The notes: a model not told the origin generated them from the sequence alone. Positions 10,871-23,492 are shown, counted from the stretch's first letter. The stretch: 64,000 bases of DNA from Agrypnia vestita (GCA_016648135.1 JADDOH010002632.1:1-64000), one strand, 5' to 3'. Numbers and translations: made by a program.

Positions 10871-13465
10871 TTTAATTAAATTAATAATAAACTTTTTTAT
10901 TTATCTGGTTGAGTGTATTTATTTATTTCCTTTGTCACGGTGATAAGTTCTAGTACATGACTGTATAAATATAAAAAAATATATACTCATGAATTTGCGG
11001 ACATGAGGGACAAATGAAACACATAAAAATAAATAAAGTTTTTAATTAACCCCAAAGGTCAGTAAACACCAGGGGCGTGCAGTGGGAAGATCGCAGGATG
11101 ACTTTTACGTAACCAATTATTTGGAAAAAATACGGAATACAACATATTTTTCGTAATATTTCTATCACAATTGTTATCATAGTATTCACCTTTTGATATA
11201 TCATAAAAATCTGTAGCAAAAATATTTGATTTCTATTTTTTTCCAAAATAAACTTTAACAAAAAAGTCGTGCTTCAATGTTCCCACTGCACGCGCTTGGT
11301 AAACACATTATGTAATTAGCACTAATTTTCACATTCGATAACCTTCTGACTGTGAACACTTTATATTATTCTGCTAGAATGTTTGACCGTCTCTTGTTGC
11401 ACTGATTCGCGAGAATTCCGTACGTAGGTACTCTTTCAATTTATTATGCTGGTTGAATATAATCACTCAGTCGCCGCTGGTTCGCTTCAGTTGTCGCTTT
11501 TATCTCTGGCTTCCGCCAAACGTCAAAACAAATTAAATGCACGGTTCGTCCGCTTAAATAGAAATCGTTATTTCGCGAAAATTTCGGGATATTTCGGTGT
11601 ATTTTAGAACCTTTCAGTTTTTTCAAGTGTAATGTGTTTATTTCTAGCATCTTGAAATAGTACCATGAAAGATGTGGGGAAATTACATTAGAGATCGTAA
11701 ATTGTTGAAAATATTCTTAAGATAGGACTAGTGCCTACATTTACTTTTTATGATTTTAAGATTACATATTTATTAATTCTAACAATTCCAAATTATCTAA
11801 CTTAAGATTAACATTATTTACATGTAAATTATATAAAACCCATTTTTTATCAAATAAAAAATGAATAACCACAGCCTATCCACACAATTTTTTCCGTAGG
11901 AGTAGACGGAGAAGATAGCTGCCACACTCTTCCGTTCTAGCGTACCACTGTTGTTTTGTCCACTATCATGCACGTTTACTTCTAACGCAGTTTTTAGTGT
12001 TTCTACATATAAAAGAGCTATGCTCCAATGTGTGTGTCAGGTCTTAATATAAATGTTTCCCACTGAGAACACAAAACATATTAATTATTCGAGGTAGGTT
12101 TGAAAAAAATTCTAACTATATGCTGAAAGTTTGCAACAAGGCTCAAAAATGATTCAATTAATGTAAAATAGTCGTAATAAAATGACAGAATAATTATAAA
12201 GAACATAAATTTCAACGTTCACTACTAAAACTCAGACATCTACCAAAAATGCATTTTTTACTTTTTTGTACCAATACATAGAACATACTCTTCTGCGCAA
12301 TAAAAAATAAAAAAATGCTTCTCCTTTTTTTAGATAAAAAACTGACGTAAAAGCTGGTAAGTACACTCATTTTGTAGGTACAAAAGTAAATAAACTGTTT
12401 TTTTTTTTATATTTATTTTTACGTAGAAACCGTCGATTTAATTCAATAAATCTGTCGTCAATGTGTAAAAATTATTTTAAATTAAAAATCACATTTTTTA
12501 AATTAAAAGAGAAAACTTTCTAAAACAACCAACCACCCTCCACAAATCTCTATCATCCCTCAACGGTTGACGACCCACCCCCGCGACCCGCAGATGGCGT
12601 CCCGGCAATGCAGCGAGCCGGGCGGACACCCCAGCCGGTGATTAAGTATCCGGGGAGGATCGCCTCACTGTTCCTAAAGGTTACATTCAAATGCGCGGGG
12701 GAGCATAAATCATTGGAACGACCGGGACTTGTGGAGTTAATGTCTCTGAATGTTGCGGAATTTCCTTCAGCGCGATCCTAAATATGCCGATTAAATTGAG
12801 AAGAAAATTATAAATTACCTAACCGCTTTAAATTTGTTGAACGTTTGTAAAACGTGATTATTGTAATTAGTGTAATATGTTTGTGCTAAAGGACAACACG
12901 AATTAAGCATTTTGGCCTGGTGTTACCGGTCGTTAATAGTGTTTTTAATGAATCTTAGAGAACTGTGTGAGAATCGAAACAATCCGATATATATCAAATT
13001 TCGGTATACAACAAATATCAAATTTTGGTAACTGATTGTTCATAATTGGACGGACTAGGTACTTGGTTATCGGAATCCTCGAGTACTTATTTTGTACAAA
13101 ACGTTGAAGTATCATTGTAGTATGAAAGAAACATTATGTTTTAACCAGAAATAATTTTTGTAATTAAAATTAACCGTGGTTAAAATTTATTTTATATTAG
13201 AAATACATAGTTAAATATTATTATATAAAATAAAAACGAAAAAAAAAATGCGTATACAAAAAAATTGTATGTAATATAAAGTATTACTTTAATTTACATT
13301 ATGTAAAATATTTACATTTCGAACTATGTTTATAATTATAATATACTTAACTTTGTTTTCGTATTTGTTATTGGTACAATAATACATAACATTCCGTAAT
13401 GATCTAATCTTAGATAGCGGGAATGTTACGAAATTTATTGTTATGTTATTTGTATTATTAAATAA
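10871..13465. other. No gene recognised; GC-rich island at 12540-12790
   Basis: Mostly AT-rich. A conspicuous GC-rich island at about 12540-12790 contains CCGCGACCCGCAG, GCCGGGCGGACACC and GCGCGGGGGAGC and is free of recognised repeats. It could be a host regulatory element or untranslated exon. No coding frame runs through it. Small frames at 11046-11261 and 11444-11650 lack motifs. Confidence 0.4.
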
Positions 13466-13560
13466 TAAGTGCACGAGAAGATGTATGAAAAAGAACGAAG
13501 CAAGAGTGGTATGCCAGGACAAAAGAGCGCGGCGTTCTATCTTCTCTACCTATAATAAAT
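13466..13560 (+). pseudogene. Non-LTR retrotransposon C-terminal fragment
   Basis: CGAGAAGATGTATGAAAAAG, then CGAAGCAAGAGTGGTATGCC, AGGACAAAAGAG and CGTTCTATCTTCTCTACCTA match base for base in most positions the end of the better relic at 44250-44330. Only the last 30 or so codons survive, without an intact frame. It is a second, shorter copy of the same element. Confidence 0.65.
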
Positions 13561-14210
13561 ACCTCTGGAAAACTAATGGTTAGTTATTTGTTTAATTAAA
13601 TAATCTGATGGTTTGTTAGTTGATTATTAAATAACAAAAACAAGAAACAATAAACACCATTCTCACCGTACGAGCGCTTTTTATACCTCACGACCTTTCA
13701 CAAAAGGGCATTTAAATATAGATGTTTAATCTTTTAAAAAAGCATTTTAAATGTCTATGATATTTCCTGTACAGCCGTAAGCCGTATTTACATTAAAAAG
13801 GTCTACAACTCCCATTCATTAAAAACTCTTAGCCACAGCTGTGAATCTTTGAAGTTTAGATGAATTAGATGTCTTGTGGGCGTTGTGAGTTACACTGAAA
13901 AAAGCGTCTATTTGGAAAGACTTTTGTGAAAATGCTGGGATGGTGAGTAGATTCGCGGTTTATTTTCGTCCACTATTAACCGCTTCTTTTCTTAGATTTT
14001 TTTGTTATATTTTCTTGCATAAATTTTTTTAATTTTATTTTTGTGTACACTGATTTTTAATAACTTGTCATAACAATGATTCTGAAAGTAATAAACGGGT
14101 ATAATCGATGACCAACTTATAATTCTTATATTCGTCTAGTTGATGGAGTAAAATTACATATACCTACGTGTACGCGTTTTTCACAAACCATACAAACTTT
14201 ATACATACTC
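13561..14210. other. No gene recognised
   Basis: AT-rich, no coding, RNA or repeat signal that I can support. Confidence 0.4.
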
Positions 14211-14214
14211 TTAA

Positions 14215-15123
14215 GGGGGGGGTAAGGTTAATTCGTACAAAAAAAGGCATGTTTTTGTGAATTTTTTGTGACGACACAGTTAAAATCTCTTTATTAAAAC
14301 CAATGGTACATTAAAGTATGACATTTGAAAAATATTGTGTAAAATTTTCAAGACGAAATATTAAAAAATACGGCAATGGCAGCAATTATTCGGACGTGTC
14401 TCGGAAAAAAGTAGAATTGCGGTGTCCATCATAACTTGGTACTAGATCATCTGAAATCAAAAAATCAAAGTTCATTCGTTAGATAATAGATTTTACCAGG
14501 TAACGCTGGGAGGGTTTTTTGAAATTTTAATTTTTCAATTTTTTGGAACAATTTGAAGGGAAAAACGTGATTTTTTGCGAAAAATATCGACTAATTTGTT
14601 ATTAAAAAATATAAATTAATAACAAATTTGAAAAAAAGTCTCCAGCGTTACCTCGTAAATTATGTATAGAAATAGTGTTCAAAATTTCAAAAGGATCGGT
14701 GCAGTAGTTTTGAAGTTATTATGGACACCGACTTTGAAAACGTGAGATGTGGGGAAAACGCTTTAAAGTTTTGCACACTGTAAAATTCAAAATAAAACTC
14801 GACACTTATTTTATACTTACACATAATCGTCGATTCCATGTTCACACAGCAAAGAGCTTTAATCATCAGCATCTTTTTGTCCTTGTCTAAGAAAAACTTT
14901 TCTAATACAATAGCACGTCCGGTAGTCCTCAGGTGAGCGCGTCTCTTAGCTGCCCAAACAGGTATAGAAAATCAGTCTGATATCGCTCAAATGTTCATAA
15001 TTTAGTCAATTTTGCTCCGATTGACTTGAAATTTTGACACAATATTCTTGCGATGTTATACATTCATTTAAAAAATTAAAAATAAAATGCCAAAAAAAAA
15101 GTTAAATACCTTACCCCCCCCCC
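14215..15123 (-). mobile_element. TTAA-flanked DNA transposon, copy 1 (non-autonomous)
   Basis: The ends are inverted repeats beginning GGGGGGGGTAAGGT, each immediately flanked by TTAA (14211-14214 and 15124-15127). A TTAA target duplication is characteristic of the piggyBac superfamily, so that is the tentative class. Long stretches match 51194-52084 in opposite orientation: CATTGG with AATAAAGAGATTTTAACTG, CGGACGTGTCTCGGAAAAAAGTAG, the GTTACCTGG/GTAACGC segments and CAAGAATATTGTGTCAAAAT. The centres of the two copies differ. On the minus strand, an ORF-like core (14935-14810) ends near a GTAAGT donor-like site. No catalytic triad is visible. Confidence 0.7.
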
Positions 15124-15127
15124 TTAA

Positions 15128-15807
15128 ATCTCTAAACCATCACTTCATCAGTAATGAAGCCAAGAGCCTTCCAACTAAGCTCAATTTTATTGATTTCCGG
15201 GTGTAATTTAAATAATATTATATTAGTTTTAATTTTAAAGTGATTATTAAATTGAATATGATAAGGACTCGTTTCATACAAATTCTATATTATAAAATTA
15301 AGTTCCCAAAAATTTATTTTAATGATGCGTCAACAAGCCTTAAGAGAAAATCCAATGTTTGTTGTAAAATACATTGAAATGGTACATCTTCACACATATT
15401 GAAACGATGTACTAGGATGCTGATGACAATGTGTTTTTAAATGACAATTGATTAATAATTTGATTTCCACTAATTCCACCACTCTGACAACACATCGTCA
15501 CCTTGGAACAAGAAGATATCATTTAACATTACTTTCAAAATTTTCTACAACAAATTTACAGGTAACAAGAAAACAAAAGATAAATAGGTTTATTTTCTTG
15601 TTTCACCGCATGGGCGATGAACCAAATTTGCGCCAAAGAAATCGAAAAATGAATATTTAAGCTTTGACGTTCAATATGTCAGATACCTTGCTGTTTCAGG
15701 GGGACATTGCGAACACGAGGCAGAATATTTTTAAAAATATGAAAGTGTTTATTTATAGGACAAAACGGTCGTCGGTGCAAAACAACCCTCACAGGCCAGA
15801 GCGCCAG
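15128..15807. other. No gene recognised
   Basis: AT-rich. Frames at 15448-15930 lack motifs; one runs through the G-rich hexamer array and codes for low-complexity EGEG. Confidence 0.4.
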
Positions 15808-15810
15808 GGT

Positions 15811-15843
15811 GAGGGGGAGGGGGAGGGGGAGGGGGAGGGGGAG
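15811..15843 (+). repeat. G-rich hexamer array (AGGGGG)n
   Basis: Five to six copies of an AGGGGG unit, followed directly by the GC-rich, locally palindromic GGCGCCGCGGCGC (15842-15854). Runs of five G separated by single A bases could form a G-quadruplex on this strand. Confidence 0.85.
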
Positions 15844-15870
15844 GCGCCGCGGCGCGTCCGGTGGACCGGC

Positions 15871-16500
15871 GCCACTAACGGCGCGGAATCCAGACAAACC
15901 GGGACACAAATCGAAAAGTCAAAAGTATAAGTTTATAGTCATTCTGAACATTAGAAACAGCGGGAATTTTTATCGCAACCGGTGAAAATAACTGCAAGTC
16001 CTGTGTGTTATCTGATCTGAACCTGTGAACAATGAACCTGATATCTATCGATTGATTGAGAACCATCCTAATATACGGTTTCGGTTTCAGTGCCGATAAA
16101 TCGGAGTATATTAGCTAAATAAATTTAATAACAGCTTGCATCAAAACATATTTAATGGTAAAAATATTTGCAGAGTTTAAAAATAAGAAGCAAAAAATAC
16201 AATATGCAATTTTGTATGAAGGCCTTTATCGTTACTTACCTAGCTAGGATACATAAAAATAACTGTTCTGAGGTAGCTCATTGAGACTGCATTTAAATAT
16301 ATAATTTCATGGTTACGTTATTGGATGATTAAAAGAAAAATAAAGTAAAGTAAATTAGAGTAAAAAGTATATACATATATGAACAAACAAAAAGTGTAAA
16401 TAAGTAAATTAATACGAAGGTAGATAGTCTAAGAACAAAAGATAGACAGAGTAAGTGTCATGAATGACTGACTTTGATCGTTTTAAACAAAACATTTAAA
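15871..16500. other. No gene recognised
   Basis: AT-rich sequence with no supported feature. Confidence 0.4.
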
Positions 16501-16640
16501 TTATAATTAATATAAATTAACTTTGTTTAAACCACTTATTTATTGAAAAAAATCAACATGTTTCAAAGCCAATGGCTTCTTCATCCTAAATTATAATTAT
16601 GTTACCACAAAATAAATTTGCTACATTTGAAGAAGAAAAC
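16501..16640 (-). mobile_element. Penelope-type terminus, truncated copy
   Basis: 16501-16588 matches the left arm of the 31157 palindrome (ATATAAATTAACTTTGTT, AACCACTTATTTATTGAA, ATCAACATGTTTC, AAGCCAATGGCTTCTTCATC). 16592-16640 matches the right extension of that element (TTATAATTATGTTACCACAA, TTTGCTACATTTGAAGAAGA). The spacer and second arm are missing, so this is a deletion derivative. The hammerhead box is cut: GGATGA replaces CTGATGA. Confidence 0.75.
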
Positions 16641-17204
16641 ATTTAAAATTAATTTCTTAATAAAATTTAATAACTTACCTGATAATAAAACATATAAAGA
16701 GGGCAATGATTAAAAAAAATGTATTTATCATGATAATTTTAATTTTAAAATGTATTTATCATGACATTTTTCCTCTCCATTCTAGGTAAAATTAAGAAGA
16801 AAGTTTGTCGCTTCGAGTGCATTCGATCATCTTTCATTACTCGTTAAATTACTATTACTTTCTTCTACGTAGACTATAGTTTTACTATGTCTGTCTTACT
16901 GAAAAACTCTGTAAGGGTTAATGGTTCCATGACGATTGATCCCCCACAGTTTATCTCTTACCCGGATAATTGTTACCTCAATGTTTCCTAAGTTTTTATT
17001 TTCGTACACACCAGCATCCTTAAAAAATATAAATATACTATGTTGAAATAGGGTGAGAGAAAATTTATAATAATATTGTTCGCGTACGAAATTCCTTATA
17101 ATTTCAGATAATTAAGAACGTCTTCATATTAATACTTACTTATATTTATGCTCATGTCCGAATGTGCGATACCTACATGCTTATCAAAAGTCAAATTTCA
17201 AATT
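16641..17204. other. No gene recognised
   Basis: Contains a local duplication of TTTATCATGATAATTT / TTTATCATGACATTTT near 16722-16770. Nothing else is supported. Confidence 0.4.
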
Positions 17205-17390
17205 ATATTAAAGAAAACATTCTTATTATGAAGTTGCAATTTTAAAACGCATCTTTCTCGGATAGATAGGAGATCCGTGGTTAGAGTCCCGATAACAGCC
17301 AGATATTTTTTAGTTGACTTGATTTTTCTGTATGACTTTTCTAATTGATTAATAAATTTGGTTTTAACAAATTTCTAATGCTCACATACG
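17205..17390 (+). mobile_element. tRNA-derived SINE, degenerate (same family as 36185 and 59125)
   Basis: GGAGATCCGTGGTTAGAGTCCCGATAACAGCC (17268-17299) is a decayed tRNA-like B-box region. It is followed by GACTTGATTTTTCTGTATGA, TTTTCTAATTGATTAATAAA and TTTGGTTTTAACAAATTTC, the tail shared with 59250-59130 (minus) and 59470-59530. The left part (ATTATATTAAAGAA, GAAGTTGCAATTT, 17209-17243) matches the far end of the minus-strand copy at 59130, so this locus also looks like a rearranged head-to-head pair. Confidence 0.6.
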
Positions 17391-17950
17391 TCGAGGACTA
17401 CCGCGTTTGATGTGATGGAGTCGTTGACCATTGAACCTACGCACTCTTGACTTGTGCGATGATTTATATGTCGTTGAATTTTATTTTAAAATATTTTTTA
17501 ATTATTTTATAGTGCATCCACCACTCAATTTTACTTTCTACAGTGTTTCTAATTATACAGTCATAAAAATTGTATTTTTGTTATTATTATTAGTTTTGAA
17601 ATATACAATTTCATAAAAGGACTATCTATTATAGTCTAACGACATGTTAATAATCTAAATGTTAAAAAATATGTTTATTCAGTAATTACGATTCTAAAAC
17701 ATAACACATATTCAAAAATTTCTCATACAAATAATGAAATTTATCACATAAGTTATATTTTAGTTATCATACATCCATCTATCTGCTTGGTAAATAAGCA
17801 CATATCATATTTCTTAGCCTTAGGGCAGACTATATTCGAAAAAATATTCCACCCAGGAAACGGTGAGATATTAAAATATATCTCTACATATTAATACTGG
17901 AAATTGATAAAGCTTGAGCCAAAAGCCAAAAAAAATTTTTGATAAGTACG
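17391..17950. other. No gene recognised
   Basis: AT-rich, only short frames without motifs. Confidence 0.4.
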
Positions 17951-17988
17951 CGATAACTGCAATATGTGTAAATTTCACAGTTACAGTA

Positions 17989-18121
17989 GCCGGCAAACAT
18001 CTTGAAATTTTACGGCGTAGTGGGGGGAAGTTTTCGCATGTACCGTTCCACCAACGAGAACCAAAATTTGTCTTCTGCGCATTTCCTCACTACGCCAATA
18101 AATTTCAAGAAGTTTGCCGGC
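17989..18121. mobile_element. Short TIR element (MITE-like)
   Basis: GCCGGCAAACATCTTGAAAT..GGCGTAGTG on the left (from 17989) is mirrored by CACTACGCC..ATTTCAAGAAGTTTGCCGGC on the right (to 18121), an inverted repeat of about 35 bases each side. The 127-codon frame running through it (17914-18297) is a by-product of the palindrome. Target duplication not resolved. Confidence 0.7.
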
Positions 18122-18155
18122 AATTGTATATGGGAATGCATATCGCACAAATAAT

Positions 18156-19374
18156 AAGTCCCACTTCATTTTTTTTTATAAATAAGACACTAAACTACAT
18201 GAGTATTTTGCAGTTTTTAGTATTAAAATGGCTAACTTACGTGACCTACCGGCATGCGGTAGTGTTGAAAATATTAATGAAAAAATGTTTAAAATAGCAC
18301 TAAATAGCAAAGAGATGTTCTATGTTCTATGTTCACTTTTAACCTTATCTTAAAATGAACATTCTGGCGCTTAGTGTTTTACTAATTTGCAGTATTTATG
18401 TATATATATCAGGGTTTTACTTAATATAATCAATATTAGATACAACTTTTCATATTTACTATGGTGTCGCGTATTCTGGAACACCGCTACGATAAAAGTT
18501 TTTATTTATTGTATTACATTAAAACTTTCCAACCGCTTGGCCATTTGAACGTCAGAATTTTATTTCCTTCTTGTGAAATGCTTGAATTTTTGATATCAAC
18601 TACATATATTACATTTTACCCTTTTTAAAAAACTCTTTTTACGAGGAGTGATACTTTACTTAATTTATTTTATTCCATAGTGAAGACGATAAGATTTTTG
18701 TCACGGAAGAAAACTAACATTAGAATTCATCGAGATATATTGTAGGCATAACATATATTCTATTTTCTTTTATATCCATGGTTTTCTTGAAAAATTTGGA
18801 CATTTATATTTTTATACTCAAAATATTCTGAATATTATGAAAGAATTAAAATTAATTGTCGTTTTATTTATTTAACAAAGTCGCTGGATACGAATTCAAT
18901 CTGAGCGCGCTTCTTTAATGTACACCAATTTTGTTACTCGCTCAAATTATCACTCCTGAATAACTTGTCTCTGATATACCTACTGATGCACGTTGGTTAA
19001 ATCGTAGACTAAGGAATCGAAAAAAAAATCGCGCGCGGGAGACTTCTTGTCCAAGATTCGAGGCGAAGACAAGTCTTCTCTCTCTCTTGAGCCACAGTGT
19101 GGATATAAAAATACCTACTTAAGATAGTATATTTGCATGCTTGTTTTGCATGCATGTTTTATGACCAAAAAATGTGTGCTGTATCTAATGAGCAAATGTA
19201 TGTAGACACTAAATTTCCACTTTCCAACATTCTTGCATAATTACATATCTTCATTTCTCGTCAATATTCTTAAAAGATGCAATAGATCGTCACCGAACAC
19301 AATAATACAAAATGATAAGTAATTTACACCAAACTAAGCATTTTACTACACACGTGTCAAGTTATTTTGTCACT
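18156..19374. other. No gene recognised; one repeat fragment
   Basis: Holds a fragment of the 9-kb tandem repeat family (18985-19025). Otherwise AT-rich with no supported gene. Confidence 0.4.
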
Positions 19375-19530
19375 ACTATAGTTTTGAGAAGGGTGGTCTA
19401 ACCTACGGTCAGGTGTAATTAATAACGCATGCTCCTCTCAAAACTATAGAAGTGGCAAATTAACTCATCTGGCGTGCACTACATGGATTTATTAGTTTAG
19501 TATAAATGAAAACCAAGTTGCTACACAAAG
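19375..19530. ncRNA. Inverted pair of degenerate hammerhead-like motifs (second family)
   Basis: ACTATAGTTTTGAGAAG (about 19377-19393) and CTCCTCTCAAAACTATAG (19432-19449) are inverted arms: the 3' half of the second hammerhead-like family (CTCTC, GAAAC, TATAG) on each strand, with G12 mutated to A. A CACCTGACCG box lies on the minus strand near 19411. The right flank TTGCTACACAAAGTAACCGC matches the tails near 1131 and 53013. Probably inactive. Confidence 0.45.
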
Positions 19531-20887
19531 TAACCGCAATGCCAAATAATAATAAGATTATATTTCTCGAAGCATTAAAATTTTAATGACTTAACAAGGT
19601 GTTCAGAACATGCCAATATCACAAAAAAAAATACTAATATCATTACAAAAATATTAAACAGATTCAGAATCAGATTCAAAAGTAATATACCCATAAAATA
19701 CAGAGCAATTCAATAAATTACCACGGCTTAGTTAAAATTATCCCATATATTGTACGTGCTTCCATTATCATAAATTACTGACATTTTTTGGTCCTGAGTT
19801 ATGACTTCATAAATATTATTTTTCCAACGCCATCGGATTTTAAAAAGTATTTAGAAGGTCAGCGGTAGAAAATCTGCGAGCGATTATAGTGTTAATGTTG
19901 CGTACATAAAGTTAAATTGCACCGTAAATTTTAAATCTTATTTCTGGGCGTATCCATTATATTCGTTCTAAATTTTCCATTTATTAAATTTATCGATTGT
20001 TTGATTAATAAAAAATAGACCCTCAATTTTCGTACACGTGGATATACGTCCAAATATTTTTAATACTCGTCCTGCTTGTGCCGAGTTAATGAATAAATTA
20101 ATTAATTAACGAGAATAAAATAAAAACTCTTAACAATGTATATCTTATCCAACATGTAAATTTCTGATTAAAATTTTATTTACGCCTACAATATGTATAT
20201 TTAGGGTATTACGACAAATTTCTCGTCATCGTCATAACATCAAAGCATTAATAAGTAGCGGTTAATACGTAATTAAATGTATTTACGATGATTTCCAAGA
20301 AGTAAAATCTTAGATACAAAATACATTGGCAAAATTCGCAATTGGGAACGGATTAGACCACTTTTAGTTAGTTCCTATAAATTCGTTTACTATTCGTCTT
20401 TTTTGATATTGATCCTTGAAGATCCAGTGTATAAATAATCTCAATACCAAGAATATTTCATTTCTAAAACAAGAACTAATCAATGAAAGCTAATTTATTA
20501 AAATCTTCATGAACATGCTCAGTTTATAAGTAAAATTGAGTCATACATAACAAATTTATTCGCATGATTCGTTCTATAACGCTGATAAAGTCGCGTGTCA
20601 TACAATTAAACATCGTCGATTTATGTACCTTTTATATTCTCCTCGATTTAAAATTTCTGTAATGTATCCGGATGAACGTCGGAATGAATGAAAGAAACAG
20701 AAAAAGAGAGTGAATATGGATAAAAAGGGATGCGCTATCTTGGCGCGTCCACTTAGCAAGCAAACAGCACGAGAGCATCTTTTACTTAAGCTACATGTAA
20801 AGCAATTGTTGCAAGTCAGTAAATATTCTTCAAATGGGAGACCGACCTTATATCTGACTTCCAAATCCCAATATCGTCTCCTCCTTA
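19531..20887. other. No gene recognised
   Basis: AT-rich. The opposed 101- and 67-codon frames at 20598-20913 are mutually antisense and end in the TIR of the next element; no motif. Confidence 0.4.
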
Positions 20888-21382
20888 GGCCCGGTTGTTT
20901 CAAGTTAGATTAAAATACATGTTCTACATGTTATAGTATAGTGTTATGTTATAGTGTAGTAGGTATTCGTAAATTGTGGAGATACACGTCATAGTAATGT
21001 GAACAGGTGACGGCCTTCCGATTGGCCGAGTTAATAGTGTTGTCATGCAGCCGGCAGTTGATTCGCCGGGGATGTCGTCACCGGCGGCCAATGAACGGAT
21101 CGGTTGGTGTCGACATCTTTTGCTTTTAAGGCGCGTCGACGCTACGACGGGCGTCCAGATTCCTCGGGAGTAATATTGTACCTAGTTGCTGTCAGTCGTA
21201 CATATAAATAAAGTAAAGTTGCATCTCTGTCACTCAAAGTATTACTAACTAATTATTACCCTCCTGACCCAGTACGAGTACATCACAGTTTAAAGGATAA
21301 ACGGATCGTCTGATTGGTGGAAAACGCAAAAATCTACGCTTTAAACGGACGTTTACTTTAATCCAACTTGAAACAACCGGCC
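20888..21382. mobile_element. TIR element (MITE-like, ~495 bp) with a GC-rich core
   Basis: Left end GGCCCGGTTGTTTCAAGTTA and right end CAACTTGAAACAACCGGCC are inverted repeats of about 28 bases with few mismatches. The core (21000-21300) is GC-rich, contains CATATAAATAAAGTAAAG (a poly-A-signal-like AATAAA), and may itself be an inserted LTR fragment; its ends are not resolved. No open frame. Target duplication not evident. Confidence 0.65.
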
Positions 21383-23216
21383 ATTGGATAGAAAGACGAG
21401 AATATTACAGCTTCCAGCAAAAAAAATGTTCACTTTAAGAGGGTATGTTTACTCTAAGGCTGGCGGCAGTGAGTGCAACGGAAGAGGAGCCGGAAGCCAG
21501 TAATCTCGTGAACCACAGCGCGCGTGGCGATACCTGTATTCCCCACCCTTAAGGTCGTACATCGTTGAGCGCTTTCACACACTTCCGCATCACGTTTCCG
21601 CAGACAGCTGACCTCTGTGTTGTGCATTACAAAAGTTACGTTAATTGTGACGTAGTTTGCATGCTATATGATCTCCATAACTGTTGCCCTTTGAAACGTT
21701 GTTATTTGATAGAGAAGGTATTTTTGGAAATATAAAAATTAAAAATTATAAGAACAGGAATACATCGAATTTGCCGAAATCGATTTAACGGAATTAAGGG
21801 AAAAGATTTTCAATCCCCGTGGTGTGTGAAAATTAACACTTACCGTCTAGTTTATAAGTAAATTAACAATTTTTCCTATCAATTAGCTGATATTTTAAGC
21901 AAATTTTAGCGTGCAGGATATATGTCGAAAAAAAACTGCAGAAATAAATATGGCATAACTACAAATATATCGAGGGTATACTGACAGAAGGCATTAAGTC
22001 AGAAAATCTAGTTATGAGATCGTATTTAAAGATATAAAATCTTTGAAGCAGTCAAACTTTTGGAATCATTATTGATTTTCAATTTTTTATTGCATATCAT
22101 ATAGAACTATCTTTTGGACATCCACATTAAAACATTTGAAGTCAACAAGTTAGATGCGTACGAAAAAAATACTTAAATAAAGTAACAAATGACTCAATAC
22201 ATTCTGTTAGAAGCTATTTCAATAGTCATTTATATAAGACAAATTATTTATTATAATTTTTTTTATTGATTTAGTAAACAATCGTTTATTATTATTAGTC
22301 GATCAAGCTAACAAGTACTTCGTGTATCGAAAATAGCGCCGGAGTTTAAACGAAAAATCAACGCGATACATCGTCGATAAAAAAACAAATATCACCATAT
22401 TAGTATAAACGACTAATATTAGCTTTCTAGGGTTAACAATTCAAGAGAGATTAAGACAACTATATTAAACCACTGAGCCGGGAGAGACGCAGTTGTAACA
22501 GCGGTTACGCCTGTTGGAACGGTTATCTCTGTCACTGTTTAGGATTTGTCCCATTTAACACGAGTTCACTGATGTAAATACCAAAATTTATATCCATGAG
22601 AAGCGCTTCGGTAAAATATGTGTGTATTAATTTTATTAAATAGTTTTCATACAACATATTACATGAATTTATACTTGCAATTATACTAGATACATTCTAC
22701 ATGAAAATTATGAATCTGGAAATAAATTATTTTTTCACAAAATAAAGCAAATTACAACGTAGAATAATGAATTTAATTTTTAACGAACAAATGTAGGTAA
22801 GATATGTCGTAATAAAAACAAAATATGGGGGTATTTGAAAATTTAATTTGTTCAATTTAAGGTGAACGAAAAATGGCCGAAAAAAATCATTATTAAAAAT
22901 CAACGTTTCTTTTTTATGAAATTTCATTTTCATTCAAGTTTTTTTAAATATATTTAAAAATAGGTAATAATTTATTGTTGAATTTTGACACTAGTGTCTG
23001 TTCCAAAGTGTCAGTTCATGTTATTAAATTTACGCATACGCGTAATTTGACTGGTCCATAAGTAATTAATTAGAAACTGATGTGTTTACTTGTAATCTGT
23101 TAATTTTCCGTTAATTCGTCTTGCTTGATTGATTTATAATTAAAAAATTATATAAGATAACAAAAATAACAAAAAAAAATAAAAAACGGTATTATACAAA
23201 ACGAAATAAAAAAAAT
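21383..23216. other. No gene recognised
   Basis: A GC-richer patch at 21455-21620 follows the TIR element; the rest is AT-rich. Nothing supported. Confidence 0.4.
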
Positions 23217-23492
23217 TGGAAAAGTGCAGAGGAGAATAGCTTTTATTCTGAGGACGGTAAGGCACATGTGCCAAAAATATCTGGGTCATATCCTCCGGTA
23301 CAACATTTGTAAACCACTGCGCTTAAAAGAAAGATAGAAGAAAGAAGAAGAAGTAAGGGACGAAAGAAAGAAAGAAAAGAAAAAAGGAAAAAAAAAGTCC
23401 GAAGAAAACCTTCATCAGCTAGTTGCTAGAGTGGCACAGAATAGGGATCGATGGAGAGAGGTACAAGGGATACTGCCTCACGGTATGTAAAA
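23217..23492 (+). pseudogene. Non-LTR retrotransposon reverse-transcriptase C-terminus (relic)
   Basis: A single frame of about 90 codons, GKVQRRIAF through KYLGHILRYN and NLHQLVARVAQNRDRWREV to a stop at 23490-23492, with one internal TAG after LRLKER. The LGHILR block, then a basic linker, then a QNRDRWREV block and a short end match the usual C-terminal tail of insect non-LTR reverse transcriptases. The linker has become an almost pure purine run (KKEEE..KKEKKKGKKK, 23330-23395), unlike the usual R/G-rich linker. Upstream domains are absent, so it is a 5'-truncated copy. Confidence 0.6.

Noticed and set aside
15664..15930. Frames with EGEGEG and PLPLPL runs
   Set aside because: Translation of the G-rich hexamer array on both strands.
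17914..18297. 127-codon plus frame
   Set aside because: Created by the inverted repeats of a small TIR element.
20710..20913. 67-codon frame next to the TIR element
   Set aside because: Mutually antisense with a 101-codon frame, and its end is set by the transposon terminus.
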